42,589 nucleotides of DNA from Coriobacteriia bacterium (GCA_016933785.1 JAFGAG010000062.1:1-42589); one strand, 5' to 3'. Shown: positions 17,027-26,160, counted from the first letter of the stretch. A program made the numbers and translations. Notes: generated by a model not told the origin, from the letters alone.

Positions 17027-19291
17027 ATGCCGAGCGGCAGCACCAAGAAGCCCCAACGTTCGACGGCCAAGAAGCCCACCGCCCGCACGGGCCGGAAGAC
17101 CGCTGCGCCTCGGCCCGTGCTCGACGATGACAGCCGCCACGAGATCGTCGGCATACTCCTCGGCGCCAGCGCTGTCGCACTCGGCATCGCAGTGTACACG
17201 AGTACGTCCGGGGTCATCCCATCCGCGATGAACGCGATCCTGCGCTCGGGCTTCGGTATGGGGGCGTACGCCATCCCCGTGCTCGTCGTGTTGTGGGCTG
17301 TCACGTTCTTCCTGAGCACGATCCGGGTCGACGAACTCCGTGTTGGGCTGGGGCTCAGCCTTCTTCTCGTTGCAGTCCTCGGCATCGTCGCGATCGGCAA
17401 CGAGCCTGCTCTCCAGTGGGACCCGGAGACCGTCGTCGCCAGTGGTGGATACGTCGGCGGCGCCGTCGCGTGGGCCCTCCGAGGGTTGCTTGGCGCACCG
17501 ATCGCGTACGTGGTCGCAAGCGCGCTGGCGCTTGTCGGCCTCGTCATCGCGGGTCTCTCCATAACCGAGGTGTTGGACCGGGTCCGCGGGTTCTTCGCCA
17601 GGCCCGAGCACACCCCGGAGCCGGTGCTCCCGGCAGGCCGCCGACGAGCGGCCAAGACCATCCCGCTGCAGGATTTCGAGGACGACGAGGAACTCCACTC
17701 CGCGACACCGTCGGCGGCCAAGACCTCGGACCGTCCGCGTCGTGGCGCCAAGTCTCCCGATCCACAAGCGGGACGGCCGACGCTTCCGGCGCCCGCATCG
17801 GTGGCGCCCCGGGCGCTCGAGGGCTACGAGCTCCCCGGGCTCGGCTCGCTCAAGAGCACGCCGGATTCCGCCGCCGCGCACCGTGCGTCGGACAAGGAGC
17901 TCCGCGGCACCGCCGGCCGCATCGAACAGACCTTTGCGACCTTCGACATTCCCGCACGTGTGGTGAACTGGATACCCGGGCCAACGGTCACGATGTTCGA
18001 GCTCGAGATCGCCAAAGGCATCAAGGTGAACCGCGTCACGGCGCTCTCGGACGACCTGGCGCTGGCACTCGCAGCACCCACCATCCGCATACTCGCCCCC
18101 ATCCCCGGGAAGAGCTACGTGGGGATCGAGGTGCCAAACGCTGGCCGTGAGACGGTCACGCTCGGCGACGTCCTCCACAGCGGTCTCGTAGCCGACCCAC
18201 GTCCGCTCATGCTCGCAATCGGCAAGGACGTCGCGGGCGAACGGGTGGCTGCCGACCTGGCGTCCATGCCGCACCTGCTCATCGCCGGCTCGACCGGCAC
18301 CGGCAAGTCGGTCTGCATCAACGCGCTCATCATGTCGATCCTGATGCGCGCCACGCCCGCCGAGGTGCGCCTCATTCTCATCGATCCCAAACGCATCGAA
18401 CTCAACCTGTACAACGGCGTACCCCATCTCTACGTCCCGGTCGTGACCGAAGCGAAGGAGGCCGCCTCGGCACTGCACTGGGCGGTGGGGGAGATGGAGA
18501 ACCGGCTCCGCAAGTTGCAGAAGGCCGGCGCCCGCAACATCTCGCAGTACAACGCCGCCATCCGTGACGGGAAGGGGCTCGAAGACGCCGTCGAACTGCC
18601 GTACCTCGTCATCGTGATCGACGAACTCGCCGACCTCATGATGGTCGCCGCCAAGGAGGTTGAGGACGCCATCTCGCGCATCGCGCAGCTCGCTCGCGCA
18701 GCCGGCATCCACCTCATCGTGGCGACCCAACGCCCCTCGACCGACATCATCACTGGTCTCATCAAAGCCAACATCACCAACCGTATCGCCTTCGCGGTCT
18801 CGTCCGGTATCGACAGCCGCGTGGTCCTCGACCAACCCGGCGCCGAGAAGCTCATCGGACTCGGTGACATGCTGTTCTCGACTCCGGCATGGCCCAAGCC
18901 TCACCGCATCCAGGGTGCGTTCGTCTCGGAGGACGAGATCAACGCGGTCGTGGAACACGTCAAGGGCCAGGCCGAGCCTGACTATCACGAGGAGATCCTC
19001 CACCTGAAGGTGACTGGGACATCCGGCTCCCTCGAGAGCGACGAGGACGACGATCCGCTGATCTGGGAGGCGGCGGACATCGTGGTCACCAGCGGCATGG
19101 GTTCGACGTCGCTCCTGCAACGCCGCCTCAAGGTCGGGTATGCTCGTGCGGGACGTATCATGGATATGCTCGAGGCCAAGGGCATCGTCGGACAGCCTGA
19201 CGGCAGCCGGCCGCGCGAAGTCATGGTGGACGTCGGTGAACTCGAGGCGCTCAAGCACTTCGAACGCGAGGAGCGCTCCGATGACGAGTAG
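17027..19291 (+). CDS. ftsK: FtsK/SpoIIIE family DNA translocase
   Basis: FtsK pumps chromosomal DNA through the closing septum and helps resolve sister chromosomes. The 754-residue protein has a basic, Lys/Thr-rich N-terminus (1-30), four membrane segments (about 40-60, 78-98, 106-124 and 140-178), a proline-rich linker (about 195-280) and the motor. The motor has Walker A GSTGTGKS at 421-428, Walker B VIVIDELADLMM near 527-538 and the ATQRPSTDIITGLIKANI segment. A C-terminal winged-helix gamma domain (LLQRRLKVGYARAGRIMDML) reads KOPS-like sequences. ATG 17027 has AAGGAG 6-7 nt upstream. Earlier in-frame starts would overlap uppP. Confidence 0.96.
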   Translation: MPSGSTKKPQRSTAKKPTARTGRKTAAPRPVLDDDSRHEIVGILLGASAVALGIAVYTSTSGVIPSAMNAILRSGFGMGAYAIPVLVVLWAVTFFLSTIRVDELRVGLGLSLLLVAVLGIVAIGNEPALQWDPETVVASGGYVGGAVAWALRGLLGAPIAYVVASALALVGLVIAGLSITEVLDRVRGFFARPEHTPEPVLPAGRRRAAKTIPLQDFEDDEELHSATPSAAKTSDRPRRGAKSPDPQAGRPTLPAPASVAPRALEGYELPGLGSLKSTPDSAAAHRASDKELRGTAGRIEQTFATFDIPARVVNWIPGPTVTMFELEIAKGIKVNRVTALSDDLALALAAPTIRILAPIPGKSYVGIEVPNAGRETVTLGDVLHSGLVADPRPLMLAIGKDVAGERVAADLASMPHLLIAGSTGTGKSVCINALIMSILMRATPAEVRLILIDPKRIELNLYNGVPHLYVPVVTEAKEAASALHWAVGEMENRLRKLQKAGARNISQYNAAIRDGKGLEDAVELPYLVIVIDELADLMMVAAKEVEDAISRIAQLARAAGIHLIVATQRPSTDIITGLIKANITNRIAFAVSSGIDSRVVLDQPGAEKLIGLGDMLFSTPAWPKPHRIQGAFVSEDEINAVVEHVKGQAEPDYHEEILHLKVTGTSGSLESDEDDDPLIWEAADIVVTSGMGSTSLLQRRLKVGYARAGRIMDMLEAKGIVGQPDGSRPREVMVDVGELEALKHFEREERSDDE

Positions 19292-19308
19292 CCCGGGAAG
19301 GGGCCGCT

Positions 19309-20076
19309 ATGCCGGTCGGTAAGAAGCTTGCCGCCGAACGGCGGTCACAGTCCAAGCCGCTTTCCGAGGTCGTCGCCTCCACCAAGATCATGGGGCGCAT
19401 CCTCGAAGCGCTGGAGAACGAGCGCTGGGACGAGTTGCCAGCACCCCCGTACGTCAAGGGATATATCCAGAACTACGCTCAGGCGCTCGGTATGGATCCG
19501 CTCCCGCTCATCGAGGAGTACCAGAAAGATATCGCCTCCGCCGCGCCCGCACCGAGCCGCTACCCTCTCCGCCATCTTCCCGAGCGGGAGGTCGTTCCAC
19601 ACAGGCACGAACTCCACATCATCCCGGGAAAGGCCGTGATCGCCGTCGTCGCGGCGTTCCTGGTGGTCATCCTGGCGCTCTGGGGGATCTCGGCTTTGGT
19701 GGGACGCGACGACACGCCGCCCCCGCTCGCCCCGGAGACCACATCCACACTCGTCCCGGAAGGGTCGGCCGGCGTCACAGCGACCACGCCCTCCACATCC
19801 GCCACCCCGACCGATATCCCCGAGGGCGCATTCGTCCTCGCCCTCTCCGTCACCCCTGGCGACTCGTCGTGGGTGCGCGTGCTGGTGGACGGACTGGTCG
19901 CGTACGAGGGGACCCTCCCCGGTGGCGAGCAGAAGTCGTGGACCGTGACCACTTCGGCCGTGGTGCGCGCAGGCAAGCCGACGGCCGTCGCGGTCACGCG
20001 CGACGGCGACACGGTGGAGTTCCCGCCGGCCAGCGAGGGAATCGCGGAAATGACGCTCAGCGCCATCGAACAGTAG
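19309..20076 (+). CDS. RodZ-like helix-turn-helix membrane protein
   Basis: The 255-residue protein combines a cytoplasmic RodZ-type HTH domain (about 3-72; LSEVVASTKIMGRILEALEN and YVKGYIQNYAQALGMD), one membrane helix (about 108-130), a Ser/Thr/Pro-rich extracytoplasmic linker (about 133-170) and a C-terminal beta domain of the DUF4115 type (about 175-255; SWVRVLVDG, YEGTLPGGEQKSWTV). RodZ links MreB filaments to the elongation machinery. The Bacillus YmfM homologue likewise lies before pgsA. No mreB is in this window, so a shape role is inferred from the family. ATG 19309 has GGGAAGGGG upstream, 17 nt after ftsK. Confidence 0.87.
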   Translation: MPVGKKLAAERRSQSKPLSEVVASTKIMGRILEALENERWDELPAPPYVKGYIQNYAQALGMDPLPLIEEYQKDIASAAPAPSRYPLRHLPEREVVPHRHELHIIPGKAVIAVVAAFLVVILALWGISALVGRDDTPPPLAPETTSTLVPEGSAGVTATTPSTSATPTDIPEGAFVLALSVTPGDSSWVRVLVDGLVAYEGTLPGGEQKSWTVTTSAVVRAGKPTAVAVTRDGDTVEFPPASEGIAEMTLSAIEQ

Positions 20077-20100
20077 GCGCTTGGAAGAGGAGGAGGACCG

Positions 20101-20598
20101 ATGGCCAAGGACCAGAGTTTCGACGTCGTCTCACAGGTCGATCTGCAGGAGGTCGACAACGCCGTACAGCAGTCGGTGAAGGAGATCTCACAGCGCTACG
20201 ACCTCAAGGACACGGGCTCGACCATCGCATTCGATCGCTCCGCCGGCACCGTTAGTCTCTCGGCGCCGAGCGACTTTGTGCTCGGACAGGTGAAGGACAT
20301 CCTCGCCTCCAAGCTGGTCCGCCGCTCCATCGACCTCAAGGCGGTCTCGTGGGGCAAACCGGAGAGCGGCTCCGGAGGCACCGAGCGCGTCGTCGGCACG
20401 ATCGTCAACGGCATCGACGCTGAGATCGCACGGCGCATCAACAAGGAAGTCCGTGACGAGAAGTTCAAGGTCAAGGTTCAGATCGAAGGAGACAAGGTGC
20501 GGGTGTTCTCCTCGAGCCGCGACGAACTGCAGTCGGTGATCGGCTTCCTCAAGGAGCACGATTACGGCATCCCCCTCCAGTTCATCAACTACCGGTAG
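20101..20598 (+). CDS. YajQ family nucleotide-binding protein
   Basis: This 165-residue protein belongs to the YajQ (UPF0234/DUF520) family, which has two ferredoxin-like domains. Some members bind c-di-GMP and influence transcription; others bind tRNA or nucleotides. Family signatures are seen at both ends: QSFDVVSQVDLQEVDNAV, RYDLKDTGSTIAFD, then AREI-type INKEVRDEKFKVKVQIEGD and VRVFSSSRDELQSVIG. RBS AAGAGGAGGAGG precedes ATG 20101. The gene lies six nt before rimO and is not part of the Bacillus version of this gene string. Its role here is unknown. Confidence 0.9.
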   Translation: MAKDQSFDVVSQVDLQEVDNAVQQSVKEISQRYDLKDTGSTIAFDRSAGTVSLSAPSDFVLGQVKDILASKLVRRSIDLKAVSWGKPESGSGGTERVVGTIVNGIDAEIARRINKEVRDEKFKVKVQIEGDKVRVFSSSRDELQSVIGFLKEHDYGIPLQFINYR

Positions 20599-20604
20599 AC
20601 CTCG

Positions 20605-21900
20605 GTGCCTGACACTCCATCCATAGCATTCATCACGCTCGGGTGCCCGAAGAACGAAGTCGACTCGGACCGCATGGCCGCAGCCGTATCGGCGTCCGAG
20701 TACCGCCTCGTGGATGACCCTACCGATGCCGACGTGGTCGTCCTCAACACATGCGCCTTCATCCAGGTGGCCACTGAGGAGGCGATCGAGGAGTTCTTCA
20801 CGCTCCATACGCAGTGGCGGCCGGCCCGCGATGGCCGGACCATCGTCGTCGCTGGGTGCATGCCGTCCCGCTACGGTGCAGATCTTGCGACGGCCATGCC
20901 GGAGGCCGACGCGTTCGTTCCTGTCGCCGACGAGAGCCGGTTGCTCGAGACGCTCGAGACACTCCTCCGGCGTCCGGCGGGAGCGGCTGAAGGACCCGGC
21001 AGGCTCGCGCCGGGCCTGACGGCGTATCTCAAGGTGAGTGAGGGCTGCGACCGCCGCTGCGCGTACTGCACGATCCCGTCGATCAGAGGTCCTTTCATAT
21101 CCGCGACGCTCGATTCGCTGGTCGCAGAGGCACGTTGGTTGGTCGCCCGCGGGGCACGTGAGATCGTGCTGGTCGGGCAGGACATCGCGTCGTGGGGCAT
21201 AGACCTGGGTTGCGGAGATGACCTCGCCTCTCTGGTACGCGCCCTCGATGCCATCGAAGGTGACTTCCGCCTGAGGTTGATGTACGTGCAACCCGACGGC
21301 GTCTCTCCGGAACTGCTGGATGTTATCGCGAGTGGCACGCACGTGTGCCACTACCTCGACATCCCGCTCCAGCACGCATCGGCGGCTGTGCTCGACGCGA
21401 TGGGTCGGACAGGCGGTCCAGAGGCGCACCTGGCCCTCCTCGATCGAATCCGCACGGCGCTCCCCGATGTCGTGTTGCGCACGACGATGATGTCCGGGTT
21501 CCCCGGCGAGACGGACGATGATGCCCGCGTCCTCGAGGAGTTCCTAGCGCAAGCGGAGCTCGACTACGTCGGCGTCTTCGCCTACTCGGCCGAGGACGGC
21601 ACCCCCGCCGCCACGATGCCGGCGCAGGTGGACCCCGCTCTCGCCGCCGAGCGAGCACAGCGCGTCCGGGACATCGCCGACGCCGTGGGTTTCGCACGTG
21701 CCGAGCGTCACACGGGTTCCGTGCGGCGGGTGCTCGTGGAGGGAGTCGACGAGGACGGGGAGCTGGTCGGTCGAACCTGCGGCCAGGCACCGGATGTCGA
21801 CGGGCTCACGTTCGTGGACACAGACGCACCGGTCGGGGCGTTCGTGGACCTCCGTATCACCGGCTCGGCCGGCTACGACCTCATCGGAGAGGGTCTCTGA
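20605..21900 (+). CDS. rimO: Ribosomal protein S12 methylthiotransferase RimO
   Basis: RimO adds a methylthio group to the conserved aspartate of ribosomal protein S12, using two 4Fe-4S clusters and SAM. The 431-residue protein has the N-terminal UPF0004 domain with C14, C50 and C85 (TLGCPKNEVDSD, NTCAFI, AGCMPSR). The radical-SAM motif is C148-x3-C152-x2-C155 (CDRRCAYC), and a C-terminal TRAM domain starts near residue 365. The LGCPKNxVDSE-like start separates RimO from the MiaB subtype, which is encoded separately at 30460. GTG 20605 lies six nt after yajQ. The stop shares TGATG with pgsA. Confidence 0.94.
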   Translation: MPDTPSIAFITLGCPKNEVDSDRMAAAVSASEYRLVDDPTDADVVVLNTCAFIQVATEEAIEEFFTLHTQWRPARDGRTIVVAGCMPSRYGADLATAMPEADAFVPVADESRLLETLETLLRRPAGAAEGPGRLAPGLTAYLKVSEGCDRRCAYCTIPSIRGPFISATLDSLVAEARWLVARGAREIVLVGQDIASWGIDLGCGDDLASLVRALDAIEGDFRLRLMYVQPDGVSPELLDVIASGTHVCHYLDIPLQHASAAVLDAMGRTGGPEAHLALLDRIRTALPDVVLRTTMMSGFPGETDDDARVLEEFLAQAELDYVGVFAYSAEDGTPAATMPAQVDPALAAERAQRVRDIADAVGFARAERHTGSVRRVLVEGVDEDGELVGRTCGQAPDVDGLTFVDTDAPVGAFVDLRITGSAGYDLIGEGL

Positions 21901-22520
21901 TGCGCGACATGAACCTCGCCAACCGGATCACCCTGCTGCGGATGGTCTTCATCCCGGTCTTCCTTGTCGTGCTGCTTGGTGAGATCCCCGCGTGGATCGA
22001 TGCTCCGACCTGGTGGCGCACCGTCCAACCGTGGGCCGCAGCCGCGATCTTCGCGATACTCGCCGCGACCGACGCCGTGGACGGATACATCGCTCGCTCC
22101 CGCAACCAGGTCACCACCTTCGGCAAGTTCATCGACCCGCTCGCCGACAAGCTCCTTGTCACCGCTGCGCTCGTCGCACTCGTCGATCTGGAGTTGCTCC
22201 CGTCATGGATCGCACTCGTCATCATCAGCCGGGAGCTCGTCGTCAGCGGGCTTCGCATGGTCGCCGTGGCCGAGGGTCGTGTCATCGCCGCATCGTCTGG
22301 AGGCAAGGTCAAGACCGTGCTGCAGATCGCGGCCATCATCTGCTTCCTTCTGAAGGACAGCACGCTGCTCCAGACCTTCCTCGGAACGAACGCGGCGCTT
22401 TTCCAGACGGTCTCGTGGACCGTCATGGGTGCGGCGGTCGCGATGACCGTGTGGTCGATGATCGACTACTTCTACCACGCGCGTGACATCCTGACCGGCC
22501 CGTGGGAGCGGGGGTCCTGA
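21900..22520 (+). CDS. pgsA: CDP-diacylglycerol--glycerol-3-phosphate 3-phosphatidyltransferase
   Basis: PgsA makes phosphatidylglycerol phosphate, the first step to phosphatidylglycerol and cardiolipin. The 206-residue membrane protein shows NLANRITLLRMVFIPVF and the CDP-alcohol phosphotransferase motif D-x2-DG-x2-AR-x8-G-x3-D-x3-D in TDAVDGYIARSRNQVTTFG followed by KFIDPLADK. Several hydrophobic helices follow. The ATG overlaps the rimO stop by one base (TGATG), and cinA begins one nt after the stop. The pgsA-cinA-recA order matches Bacillus. Confidence 0.95.
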   Translation: MRDMNLANRITLLRMVFIPVFLVVLLGEIPAWIDAPTWWRTVQPWAAAAIFAILAATDAVDGYIARSRNQVTTFGKFIDPLADKLLVTAALVALVDLELLPSWIALVIISRELVVSGLRMVAVAEGRVIAASSGGKVKTVLQIAAIICFLLKDSTLLQTFLGTNAALFQTVSWTVMGAAVAMTVWSMIDYFYHARDILTGPWERGS

Positions 22521-22521
22521 C

Positions 22522-23748
22522 ATGCGCGGGCTCGAGACGGCCGCAGTGGTCACGGTCGGGACCGAGCTCACGACCGGGCACCGGTTGGACACCAACGGTG
22601 CCGAGGTGGCGCGCGCGCTTGTGAACGCAGGGTTCAGCGTACGCGAGATGGTCTCCGTCCCTGACGACTTCGTCGCTATCGTCACCGCCCTTGAGAGCCT
22701 CTGGGCCCACCACAGGATCGTCGTCGTCACGGGCGGCCTCGGACCCACCCACGATGACATCACCCGCGAGGCGGCCGCTCACGTCCTCGGACGGGCACTC
22801 GTGCGCGACCCACTCATCGCCGAGGCCCTCGCTGCGCGGGTCGCTGTCCACCGCGAACCCGCCTCGGCGATCTCGCTCCTCCATCAGGCCGACGTCATCG
22901 AGGGCGCACACGTTCTTCCGGCCACCACAGGGACGGCCCCCGGACAGATGATCGACGTCGGAAGTCGCACCCTTATCATCCTGCCGGGACCGCCACATGA
23001 GATGCGTCCGATGCTCCGGGACGCACTCGCCGGCCGCAGTTCGACCGCCCCGCCGGTCATCCTCAGATGCGTGGGGATCACGGAGTCCGATGCGGGCAGT
23101 CGTGTCCTGCCGCTCCTGGAACGCTTCCCCGACGTCGAACTCACGCTGCTCGGCGGCCCGGGCCAGGTGGACGTGATCCTCGTGTCTGCCACCGGTGATC
23201 CCGGGTCGCTCGGCGCTGCCGCAGCCGCTGCCTTCGACGCCCTCGGCGACACATGCTTCTCCACGGACGGTTCCACCCTGGCTGCGACGGTCGTGCGCCT
23301 TGCCGCGGACCGGTCAGTCTCGATCGCGACTGCCGAGTCATGCACCGGCGGGCTCGTAGCCGCGGCGATCACCGACGTCCCCGGATCATCACAGATCTTC
23401 CGCGGCTCGATCGTGGCGTACGCCAACGACGCGAAGTCGGCCGCGCTCTCGGTCGATCCCGCTCTTCTCGGCGCCCACGGCGCAGTCTCGAAGCCCGTGG
23501 CTCTCGCTATGGCGCACGGCGCGCTGGACCTGCCCGGAACCATGCTCGCCGTCGCCACGACCGGCATCGCCGGTCCCGGAGGGGGTACGCCCCAGCGGCC
23601 GCTCGGCACCGTCTGGTTCGCCGTCGCCACTTCCGATGGCCGTGAGTTCGCCGAGCGGCACCGGTACGGCGGCGACAGGACTATGGTCCGTCAACGCGCC
23701 TGCACGACAGCGCTCGACCTGCTGCGCCGTTGCCTGCTGGAGCGCTGA
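22522..23748 (+). CDS. cinA: CinA family protein (competence/damage-inducible; nicotinamide-nucleotide deamidase domain)
   Basis: The 408-residue protein has the N-terminal molybdopterin-binding-like domain (TVGTELTTGHRLDTNG near residue 10, VVTGGLGPTHDDITREA), associated in some CinA proteins with ADP-ribose pyrophosphatase activity. The C-terminal CinA/PncC domain (ATAESCTGGLVAAAITDVPG, then GSIVAYANDAK and TTGIAGPGGGTP) deamidates nicotinamide mononucleotide. Both halves are full length. RBS GGGAGCGGGGG precedes the ATG. It is coupled to thpR by TGATG and lies just upstream of recA, a linkage common in Gram-positives. Whether it is DNA-damage induced here is not shown, since the LexA box lies after it. 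Confidence 0.94.
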   Translation: MRGLETAAVVTVGTELTTGHRLDTNGAEVARALVNAGFSVREMVSVPDDFVAIVTALESLWAHHRIVVVTGGLGPTHDDITREAAAHVLGRALVRDPLIAEALAARVAVHREPASAISLLHQADVIEGAHVLPATTGTAPGQMIDVGSRTLIILPGPPHEMRPMLRDALAGRSSTAPPVILRCVGITESDAGSRVLPLLERFPDVELTLLGGPGQVDVILVSATGDPGSLGAAAAAAFDALGDTCFSTDGSTLAATVVRLAADRSVSIATAESCTGGLVAAAITDVPGSSQIFRGSIVAYANDAKSAALSVDPALLGAHGAVSKPVALAMAHGALDLPGTMLAVATTGIAGPGGGTPQRPLGTVWFAVATSDGREFAERHRYGGDRTMVRQRACTTALDLLRRCLLER

Positions 23749-24332
23749 TGCCCCGGGTCTTCTTCGCCATCCCGCTGTCGCTCGCGGTCAGCCGGACCTT
23801 CGTGTCGTGCCGGGAAGCCATCATCGCGGAGGATCCGGCGTGGGTAGGGGAGAAGTGGGTCGACCCGGCGAACCTCCATATCACGATTCGGTTCCTCGGG
23901 ACCGTCCAGGGTCCGGAGGTACAGCGGTGCATCACTGAGGCGACACGCGCGCTCGCCACACTCGAGCCCTACCGGCTTCGCCTCGATCTCATCCATGCGA
24001 TCCCGCAGCGCGGCTCGGCATCGCTCCTGTGGGTCGCACCCTCCACGGGGGCCGAGGAGACCACTGCGCTGGCTGACGCGATCGCACACGCCACCTCCTT
24101 CGTCGACCCCCACCCTGACGGAAAGCGGTTTCGGCCGCACGTCACGCTGTGCCGCGCCCGGTCTCCGAGGCGCATCTCGGCTGATGCACTCGAGCAAGTC
24201 GAGCGGCTCCTCCACTCCGCGGATGACCGGGTGATCTCCATGTCAGTGCCGGGGGTTACGCTCCTCACATCGACGCTCACGCCCCGTGGGCCGGTGTACG
24301 AAGAAGTCGCGACCGTCCCGCTTGGCAGCTGA
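23748..24332 (+). CDS. thpR: RNA 2',3'-cyclic phosphodiesterase (ThpR, LigT/2H family)
   Basis: ThpR-type 2H phosphoesterases hydrolyse RNA 2',3'-cyclic phosphate ends and can act as 2'-5' RNA ligases in vitro. The 194-residue protein begins RVFFAIPLS and carries both HxT motifs: H44-I-T46 in LHITIRFLG and H131-V-T133 in RPHVTLCRA, the hallmark of the superfamily. ATG 23748 shares TGATG with the cinA stop; starting at an upstream in-frame ATG (23730) would add six atypical residues. The position between cinA and recA is known in several actinobacterial and clostridial genomes. The next gene, recA, has its own SOS promoter starting two nt after this stop. Confidence 0.92.
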   Translation: MPRVFFAIPLSLAVSRTFVSCREAIIAEDPAWVGEKWVDPANLHITIRFLGTVQGPEVQRCITEATRALATLEPYRLRLDLIHAIPQRGSASLLWVAPSTGAEETTALADAIAHATSFVDPHPDGKRFRPHVTLCRARSPRRISADALEQVERLLHSADDRVISMSVPGVTLLTSTLTPRGPVYEEVATVPLGS

Positions 24333-24333
24333 T

Positions 24334-24362
24334 TGACATCGAACAGGTGTTCGTGTAGGTTC
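24334..24362 (+). promoter_or_regulatory. recA promoter
   Basis: Consensus -35 TTGACA at 24334-24339, 17-bp spacer, weak -10 TAGGTT at 24357-24362. Predicted start near 24369, leaving a 5' leader of about 42 nt. The spacer contains the LexA operator, so LexA would block polymerase directly. Confidence 0.75.
24341..24354 (+). promoter_or_regulatory. LexA (SOS) box of recA
   Basis: CGAAC-AGGT-GTTCG is a perfect match to the Gram-positive LexA/DinR operator (CGAAC-N4-GTTCG). It lies one base after the -35 and wholly within the promoter spacer. The same form occurs at lexA in this window, so the regulator and its sites are consistent. Confidence 0.9.
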
Positions 24363-24410
24363 GACACAGCCTTCAGGGGGTCGCAAGAACCGGATAAGGA
24401 GCAGGCACAG

Positions 24411-25472
24411 ATGCAACAGGACAAAGAGAAGGTACTCGATCTCACCCGCGAGCAGATCGAGCGCAAGTTCGGCAAGGGTTCGCTCATGCGACTCGGCGAG
24501 CATGCCGCCACGCAGCAGATCGATTCGATACCGACCGGATCGCTCGCGCTCGACGCGGCACTCGGCATCGGTGGCGTACCACGTGGTCGCATCATCGAGA
24601 TCTACGGACCCGAGTCCTCCGGTAAGACCACCCTCGCGCTCCAGATCGTCGCTGAGGCACAGCGCACCGGTGGTGTCGCCGCATTCGTCGATGCCGAGCA
24701 CGCGCTGGATCCGGCGTACGCCTCTCGTCTTGGCGTTGACATCGAAGACCTGCTCATCTCGCAGCCGGACACCGGTGAGCAAGCGCTTGAGATCACCGAC
24801 ATGCTCGTGCGCTCCGGCGCGATCGATGTGATCGTGGTCGACTCGGTGGCCGCCCTGGTCCCTCGCGCTGAACTCGAAGGCGAGATGGGAGATGTGACTG
24901 TCGGCCTGCAGGCCCGGCTCATGAGCCAGGCGATGCGCAAGCTCGCGGGGTCGCTTAGCAAGTCCAACACGACGTGCATCTTCATCAACCAGCTGCGCGA
25001 GAAGGTCGGAGTCATGTTCGGCAGTCCCGAGACCACCTCCGGGGGACGCGCCCTGAAGTTCTACGCATCCATCCGCATCGACATCCGGCGCATCGACTCG
25101 ATCAAGCAGGGGACCGACCTCGTCGGCAACCGTGTACGCGCAAAGGTGGTCAAGAACAAGGTCGCACCCCCATTCCGGCAGGCGGAGTTCGACATCATGT
25201 ACGGACAAGGGATCTCGAAGGAGGGTTCTCTGCTCGACCTGGGAGTCGAGGAGGGTATCGTCCAGAAGTCAGGCGCTTGGTACAACTACGGCGAAGAGCG
25301 CCTCGGTCAGGGTCGCGAAGCCGCGAAGGACTTCCTCCGCGAGCATGGTGACCTCCGCGACACCATCGACGCGCAGATCAGGGAGAAGCTCGGCCTGCCC
25401 GGGGCACGTGGTGTCGGCGCGGTGCCCCCGCCCGCCACGGATGCCGAGCCACCGGCAAAGCCGGCCAAGTGA
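24411..25472 (+). CDS. recA: Recombinase RecA
   Basis: RecA forms filaments on single-stranded DNA, drives strand exchange and stimulates LexA self-cleavage. The 353-residue protein has [20 protein letters not shown] near the N-terminus, Walker A GPESSGKT (66-73), VDAEHALDP, Walker B region [19 protein letters not shown], loop 1 and the loop 2 region ([19 protein letters not shown]), and a C-terminal domain ending in a Pro/Ala-rich tail. ATG 24411 is preceded by ATAAGGAG. Upstream in-frame codons lie inside the SOS promoter and are rejected. recX follows 21 nt downstream, so SOS induction should raise both. Confidence 0.98.
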   Translation: MQQDKEKVLDLTREQIERKFGKGSLMRLGEHAATQQIDSIPTGSLALDAALGIGGVPRGRIIEIYGPESSGKTTLALQIVAEAQRTGGVAAFVDAEHALDPAYASRLGVDIEDLLISQPDTGEQALEITDMLVRSGAIDVIVVDSVAALVPRAELEGEMGDVTVGLQARLMSQAMRKLAGSLSKSNTTCIFINQLREKVGVMFGSPETTSGGRALKFYASIRIDIRRIDSIKQGTDLVGNRVRAKVVKNKVAPPFRQAEFDIMYGQGISKEGSLLDLGVEEGIVQKSGAWYNYGEERLGQGREAAKDFLREHGDLRDTIDAQIREKLGLPGARGVGAVPPPATDAEPPAKPAK

Positions 25473-25493
25473 CGTCGGCAGGGGGACCCGCCG

Positions 25494-26147
25494 ATGGAGC
25501 CACGCAACGAGGTCACCGCGATCCGCACCCGCAGGGGCAGCAAGCGGCGTGAAGTAGAGCTCGACGGTTCACCTTGGCGTGCGGTGCCGAAGCCGGTCCT
25601 GGCCCGACTGGGTATCTCGGTCGGTGACCTTGTCGACGCGGATCAGGTCACCGACCGTATCCAGGAACTCGAACCCACCGCTGCCCGTGAGCGCACGATG
25701 CGCCTGCTCGAGTATCGGGACCGTTCCGAGGCGGAGATGCGCGCCCGCCTCACAGGGGATGGCTACTCCGAGGCCACCACGGACGACACGGTCATCTGGT
25801 TACTCGATACCGGGCTGCTCGACGATGATCGCTTCGCGGAGCAGCTGGCTCGCTCACTGGTAGTGGGTAGGCGCTACGGGAGAACCCGCAGCCTGAGACA
25901 CCTGCAGCAGGCTGGCGTACCCGCCGACGTGGCGCGTCGCGCACTCGATGCGCTTGCGCCGGAGGAGGACGAGCGGGAACGCGCGCTCGTCCTTGCGCGC
26001 TCGCTCTTTCGTCACGGTGACTCGGTCGAACGACTCGCCTCGAGGCTCGTGAGGCGAGGCTTCACGCCTTCGGACTCACTTGCCGTCGCACATTCCGTCA
26101 TCCCGCAAGAGGGAGTCGATGATGACGACCGCTCCGATGACTGCTGA
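25494..26147 (+). CDS. recX: Regulatory protein RecX
   Basis: RecX binds RecA filaments and limits their activity. The 217-residue protein is longer than E. coli RecX, as usual in Gram-positives. An N-terminal beta-rich segment (1-65) is followed by three-helix repeats. Signatures are RLLEYRDRSEAEMRARLTGDGY, LDTGLLDDDRFAEQLARS and RRYGRTRSLRHLQQAGVP. The C-terminus is acidic (EGVDDDDRSDD). ATG 25494 has AGGGGGA upstream. The gene sits directly behind recA and is probably co-transcribed with it from the LexA-controlled promoter. A 355-nt stretch without a gene follows. Confidence 0.93.
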   Translation: MEPRNEVTAIRTRRGSKRREVELDGSPWRAVPKPVLARLGISVGDLVDADQVTDRIQELEPTAARERTMRLLEYRDRSEAEMRARLTGDGYSEATTDDTVIWLLDTGLLDDDRFAEQLARSLVVGRRYGRTRSLRHLQQAGVPADVARRALDALAPEEDERERALVLARSLFRHGDSVERLASRLVRRGFTPSDSLAVAHSVIPQEGVDDDDRSDDC

Positions 26148-26160
26148 CAGACGCTGACAG
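26143..26160 (+). repeat. 10-bp-spaced direct repeat at recX end
   Basis: GCTGACAG occurs twice, at 26143-26150 (overlapping the recX stop) and at 26153-26160, exactly one helical turn apart and about 35-50 bp upstream of the predicted rny-leader -35. It could bind a regulator or be chance; no known operator was recognised. Confidence 0.3.

Noticed and set aside
16874-19258. A 794-codon reverse-strand frame opposite ftsK
   Set aside because: Same codon-bias artefact; the forward strand carries a full FtsK with all motifs.
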